In this document: in pieces, positions 58,401 to 64,000 of the stretch
Layout of the letters: the number at the start of each line of letters is the position of its first letter
Position numbering within the stretch: the stretch's first letter is position 1
Assembly (NCBI GenBank): GCA_003339415.1
Contig: PDHQ01000062.1
Location: forward strand, 106,654 to 170,653
Origin: Ophiocordyceps camponoti-saundersi (nom. inval.)
Lineage: Eukaryota > Ascomycota > Sordariomycetes > Hypocreales > Ophiocordycipitaceae
Direction of reading: 5' to 3'
DNA: 64,000 nt
The notes under the pieces: generated by a model
What the model was told of the DNA's origin: nothing
The model's input: only the letters and a program-made list of their open reading frames with translations
Database searches by the model: none
Translations under genes and position numbers: made by a program

Positions 58401-59609
58401 AAGACCAGGGGGGAAAAAGGACCGTAGTCCCCTTCAAGGAAACGACGTTTGGGGTTCACGCCGTGGGCTGCGCTCGTCGCCCCGGCGGCGAGAACAGCCA
58501 GGCAGGGGGCGATTTTTTTTTCCCCTCCTATTCCTCCTTGCTCTCTCCGCGAGCCAGCAAGAGACGAATCAAAACGGGGGGGCGGCAACGACTCAAGAAG
58601 AGGAATCGGGGGCGACGTTACCGTCGGATCAGGTCGAGTCGCGGAGGATGCCGTGCAACAAGCACGTGGCCCCGCTGACCGCCGTCCATCCATCCCGGCT
58701 GTCGTCGGTTCATGTTTCGATACCAAATCCTTGCCCTACTTGCCTAGGTAGGCAGTTTTGTAGCCTGTCCCTCGTTGTAAGTGGGGGAGAAGAGAAATGG
58801 GAAGAGAAGAAGGGGGGGGTGGGCAGAGGCGGCTACGACGACGAATGACGATGAGTGAGACGCGCGTTCAGCCATAGAAGGGGGGGCAAAAACATGCGTG
58901 TATATGTCCGCGAAATCATGCGGTGCACGACAGTATCTAGGGGCCAATTCAGGCAGGGAAAAGGAAAGAAAGAAGAAAAAAAAAGAGAGGGAGAGAAGAA
59001 AGCGCGCCGTCTACTTACTCTTTCTTCCCACGCCTTGCAGAGTATCATATTTCTCCTTCCGTCATCTTGGTGTAACAGACATATTCCAAATCGACGGATA
59101 CGAGCCCTGTTTTGGCCCTTGGCGGAGGGACGGAGGGGGGGGAGTGTGCATGTGGTTTTCTCGTCTTACCCGTAGGCCCGTCATAGCGATATCCGGTGGC
59201 CCGTCTTCCCAGGTTTGGTATGTTTCTTACTTGTTCCTTGTGAATCCGGATTGGTGATTGATCTCTTTATCAGTGTAATGTATGGTTATAGGCTGCTAAG
59301 TATCCGGACGGAGTAGTTCAGGAGGCCTTTCTCTGCTGCTGTCTGTCTGTCTGTCTGCACTGACTGGCTACGAGCAAGCAAGCCCTCATCCATGAGCCTG
59401 ACGCACACCCCCCCCCCTTCCTCTCCAACACCTACCTCCCCATCCTGAATCGGCGCAGGATGGCGCTGGCAGTTTCATTTTCTTTCCTTCTTACCTATAA
59501 AAAAACAATCCTTTTTTTTTTCCTTTTTTGCTTCTTCTCGTTAGGCCTTCAAGGTTGCCCTCCTTCTCGCACGTGGCAGCCTGGGAAAATCGTTGCCATT
59601 TGTGCTCTA

Positions 59610-59645
59610 CATGGATGGATGGATGGATGGATGGATGGATGGATT
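59610..59645. repeat. GGAT tetranucleotide microsatellite
   Basis: About seven ATGG units are followed by ATTGATGG variants. GGAT arrays also occur at 3598-3620, 8738-8762, 12953-12972, 15066-15090 and 37852-37865. Confidence 0.85.
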
Positions 59646-62645
59646 GATGGATTGATTCTGGGGGCCGATAGGGGTAGAAGAAGGGGTGGGGGAGAAGAGA
59701 AATGGGAGATGCCTCCGGAGCCGTGTCCCGACCGTTTCTTCTTCCTCTTCGATTCTTTCTTCCTGAATTGGTGACTGGTAGAGGCTTTGTCTTATTTTTG
59801 GTTGTCTGGCAATTACCCTGGTAAGAAGAGGCAAGATGCGTGCCTCTAGTAGCTTAGCCGCGTCGTATCCTCTCTTCCCTCTAGCTCTTCTTTACTTGTC
59901 TCCGTCATCCGTTCGTCCTTCTCATCATCGCATCTCTCCCTCTCTGCTTATCGTCAAACCCTGTAAACGAGATACGATACCATAATCTCTTGCTTTCCTT
60001 TTTCAGTTCCTTCCGCCATTCTATCCATCACCACAAGCCGCCGGTCAGGCGCATCAATAGGCGTCAGTCAGGGGGGGGGGGGGGATCCGCCCCTCGAACC
60101 GGGCCGGAAAAGTCCCAAAGGACGTAGCTCCCATGTTCCCTTTTACTCCCCTTCTTGCTGTATGTGAGCGAGTAAGTGAGTGTCTCTCTCTCTGCTCCTC
60201 TTCTTCCGCCTCCAGGCCCCATCTCCGTGACACCACCACCACCTCCTCATATCCCCCCCCCCCGGTCTCGACAATAGGAGGCGGGCGCGACACATGACGG
60301 ACAGCCTCGTCAGGGCGGCTGAGTGATCCGGAGCCTTGTCTGGTCGTACTACTCGATGCCCAATGTCTCCCTGCGTTTGAGACGAGCCGCAAGCGGTGCG
60401 ACGCCACACGACGATTTGCTACACAGCGTTGCTACACCGCGATATGTGCGCGGGACATTTCCGTTGCTGTCCTACGAAGACGAGGGAGGGGGGGATTTTC
60501 TTGAAGGCGTTAATCATCATGTCTATTCGACTCGTCGTGACTGTTTCCTCTCCGCAACTCTCTCCATCTTGATGGCGCGAAGAGCACACCGCCTCTTCCT
60601 CTGTCGTCATCCAAGCCAGTCATCATCATTCCGCGTTTCAGTTCTACATCAACTTATACTCGCTATGCAAATCTATGTTATGTTCCGGTCGCTCGTGTCG
60701 TCTTCATCTCATCTATCAGCACGCGTCTCTGCACCTCATCTTTTCTTTATGCTTCCCTTAGTTGTAACAATTTGTATAAGTGACGAGGCTTCTTTGCGGG
60801 ATTGTATCGTCTCACCCATCCGTAGGCCCTTGACTTGGTTCCTCTTCTGCGAGTGAACTTTCCCGTCTGAACTGATAGCAATGATGTCATCACCGGCAGC
60901 ATCACCGTCATCCCAGCTGTCATATCATTAGATGCATTCTCTGCTACTCTGTTAAAGGCTTGCACACTAGATAGATACTTAGTGACTAGAACTTGTGCCA
61001 GTCTTTTTTACACAAAGGCATCAATGAAAGCCATGTCCACAGAGAGATACAACTCCGCGTCTAGCCGCGTTCGCCCTTGTAGGTTTCCACTATTAGCAGA
61101 CGCCCGTTGCACAGCGTCGGTTCGATCCAGGACAGCCCGAGAGACGTTGAGTTTTCCTTTCTTTTTTTTTTCCTTTTCCTTTTACCCTTTTCAACGTGGG
61201 TCTGGATCTTGCGTCATTTTTTTTTTCTTCCTTTCGACGGATAGGTTTAGGAGAATTCGCGGCCGATGGGCTGGCCTGGGGCCCTTGCTCTACTCCCCGG
61301 AGCACTACTGCAGCCTAGGTAGGTATGGTGGTCGCGCGTAACCCCTGCAGGACGGCATGGGGGGTTGGTGAAGGAAGGTGGTGTGTGTGCGTGTGAGAGT
61401 GTGTGAGAGTGTGTGTGTGTGTGTGTGTGTGAGGAAGCGCATGTGTGCGCGTGAGTACTATGTAAGAGGTAGGTATGTATGTATGAGCAGGCCGTTGGTT
61501 AGCAACATGGTCTGCCGGCATTGTTCTATCCGTATAGCATCATCCCATCATCCTCTTGGCATCCTGTCTCCCCTCCCTGTTTTTTTTTTCACCCTTCCCC
61601 TTTCTCTCATCTGTCCCCTTCCACTGACTATTAGGCATGGCTTCGGTAAACTGGTCCGGTCGAGAAGCGAATGGCAGCTGCCGAAATGTGGAGAATATGA
61701 GAGACTTTTAAACTTGTTTCAAAAGAAAAGAAAGAAAACATCGATGTTGGTGAGAGGGTGAGATTTCCGAGATGGCGAGGGTTTCGGGACAGGGGGGGGG
61801 TAAGGATGGGTGGTACGTCCGTACTGTCCACTGATGGGCGCTGGGATTGGCCATCTACCTACCAATGGTTTGGCCAAGGGAAAGAAGAAAAACAGTTGGT
61901 GTAGATACCTATTCACCACCTACCTACTTTGAGCGTGTGCGTAAGCCCCAGATATACATAGATGCGTAGATTTATAGATTTGTTTCAACTGCTAATATAG
62001 GAGCATGTAGGTAATAGGTAGGTCGGTAGGCTAGACGGGCCTTTTTGCCACTCCGAGATGTTCGTACCGCGTCCGACATTTTGCGTCGTCGGTCAAATCA
62101 AGCGATTCTGGGGCCCCGGGCCGGAGCTGGGAGGGTATGTACAGAATCCACATCTTTCCCCGCTCCTCCTCCTCCTCCTCCACCACGGCACCACCACCAC
62201 CTTGGTGATGATGATGATGGCTGTGGAGCCGCCGGCGGCGAATACATAACTACCTATATACATGTTGTACAAACATACATACATACCTACATACATAGCA
62301 TTGCAGTCGGCATGTATCCGTATGTAGGTAGGTGTACGGAGGAGTATGGAGGTGTACGGAGGAGTATGGACGAATAAAAAGAAAACGGCCAGACAGACAG
62401 ACGTTGACAGCCGGGCAGCGAATAAAGGCTCGTCGTTGGCAAAAGCCTCGTCCGAGGAGACACATGCAGGGCCGTGTGGCGGACGCGAAAGCAGTGACGG
62501 GAGAAGAATAACTCGCACGGCCACGGCTGAGACGGGCCGTTGTCGAAAAGAGGCCGGCTCTGTTTTTAGGGCTATTTGGGACGCTTTTAGCAGGGCTATG
62601 CAATCCCGTTTTTCCTGTCCTTCCTCTGTCCCTCTGTCCCCGTAT

Positions 62646-62700
62646 ATGTGTGTGTGTGTGTGTGTATGTGTGTGTGTGTGTTGTTGTTGTTGTTGTTGTT
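62646..62700. repeat. compound GT / GTT microsatellite
   Basis: Two GT blocks separated by ATG are followed by seven GTT units, immediately before the 62.7-kb hairpin. Confidence 0.85.
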
Positions 62701-62717
62701 TTTAGCAGCTTCCTAGG

Positions 62718-62792
62718 GCATCATTTGGGGAGAGAGAGAGAGAGCAAACAGGCAGCCATCTTTGTTGCCTGCTGTCTCTCCCCAAATGAAGC
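62718..62792. ncRNA. 75-nt hairpin, candidate small-RNA precursor
   Basis: The outer arms 62718-62735 and 62775-62792 pair at 17 of 18 positions (GCATCATTTGGGGAGAGA against its near-exact complement). An inner 6-bp stem CAGGCA/TGCCTG (62749-62754 and 62766-62771) closes an 11-nt loop, with an asymmetric internal loop between the stems. Size and shape resemble microRNA-like precursors known in filamentous fungi. It could equally be a miniature inverted-repeat relic. There is no evidence here that it is transcribed. Confidence 0.35.

Positions 62793-64000
<1,208 letters not shown>

Larger units (their letters stand above)
54558..62717. other. gene-poor region
   Basis: No supported gene. The sequence is a mosaic of homopolymers (G13 at about 56105, C14 at about 56167, A17 at about 57574, G14 at about 60070), CA/GT tracts, GGAT arrays (59610-59645) and GAT/ATG runs (56318-56340). 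The longest frames (256 aa at 57.5 kb, 177 aa at 60.3 kb) have no domains and cross homopolymers. A TTTTCCTT/AAGGAAAA inverted repeat at about 57058-57077 could be a small hairpin. Confidence 0.5.

Noticed and set aside
60323..60856. 177-aa plus-strand ORF
   Set aside because: No domain, no homologue-like motif and T-rich codon use unlike supported genes.
61115..61140. GGTTCGATCC resembling a tRNA T-loop
   Set aside because: The flanking bases do not form a T-stem and no anticodon or acceptor stem fits.

Overview
The window looks like nuclear DNA of a filamentous ascomycete, most likely a Sordariomycete. The evidence is short introns (47-96 nt) with GTRNGT-like donors, CTRAC/CTGAC branch points and YAG acceptors; single-copy fungal genes (exo1, asf1, RNA14, an Sro7/tomosyn-type protein, an Ariadne E3, a Gap1/Sar1-type RasGAP, a WOPR regulator); and an Argonaute. 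Order or genus cannot be fixed from the sequence alone. I rebuilt exon structures by hand for the spliced genes, and all of them close in frame.

Layout. 1-9.4 kb holds no gene I can support; it is full of CATA/TATG microsatellites, poly-purine and poly-pyrimidine tracts and a recurring TATCCGTA/TACGGATA word. 9.4-12.1 kb: a Pac2/Gti1-type WOPR regulator (+) behind a CT- and poly-C-rich leader. 15.3-16.6 kb: an FAD monooxygenase (-). 18.1-19.7 kb: a frame-disrupted small Cys-rich ORF and a divergent protein kinase (+). 20.9-23.3 kb: exonuclease 1 (+). 24.5-27.7 kb: an Ariadne-type RBR ubiquitin ligase (-) and a mitochondrial-type peroxiredoxin (-). 31.2-35.5 kb: RasGAP (+) and histone chaperone asf1 (+). 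36.0-51.1 kb is a minus-strand block: a 67-aa small protein, a secreted protein, an Sro7/tomosyn-like exocytosis protein, an Argonaute with an intact catalytic tetrad, and RNA14. 54.2-54.6 kb: a small basic Cys-containing protein of unknown function. 54.6-64 kb is again gene-poor and ends in a C homopolymer of about 109 nt.

How the genes relate. There is no biosynthetic cluster, operon or mobile element that I can support. Most genes are unrelated housekeeping functions: DNA repair (exo1), chromatin assembly (asf1), mRNA 3'-end formation (RNA14), secretion (Sro7-like), ubiquitylation (Ariadne), Ras signalling (RasGAP), redox (peroxiredoxin) and RNA silencing (Argonaute). The less conserved and more interesting material is the damaged Cys-rich ORF beside a kinase with altered HRD and DFG motifs, the secreted protein with a hydrophobic Ala/Gly core, a strong 75-nt hairpin at 62.7 kb, spaced promoter repeats upstream of exo1 and the Sro7-like gene, and the dispersed intergenic TATCCGTA/CATA vocabulary. 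I did not find a clearly new multi-gene system.
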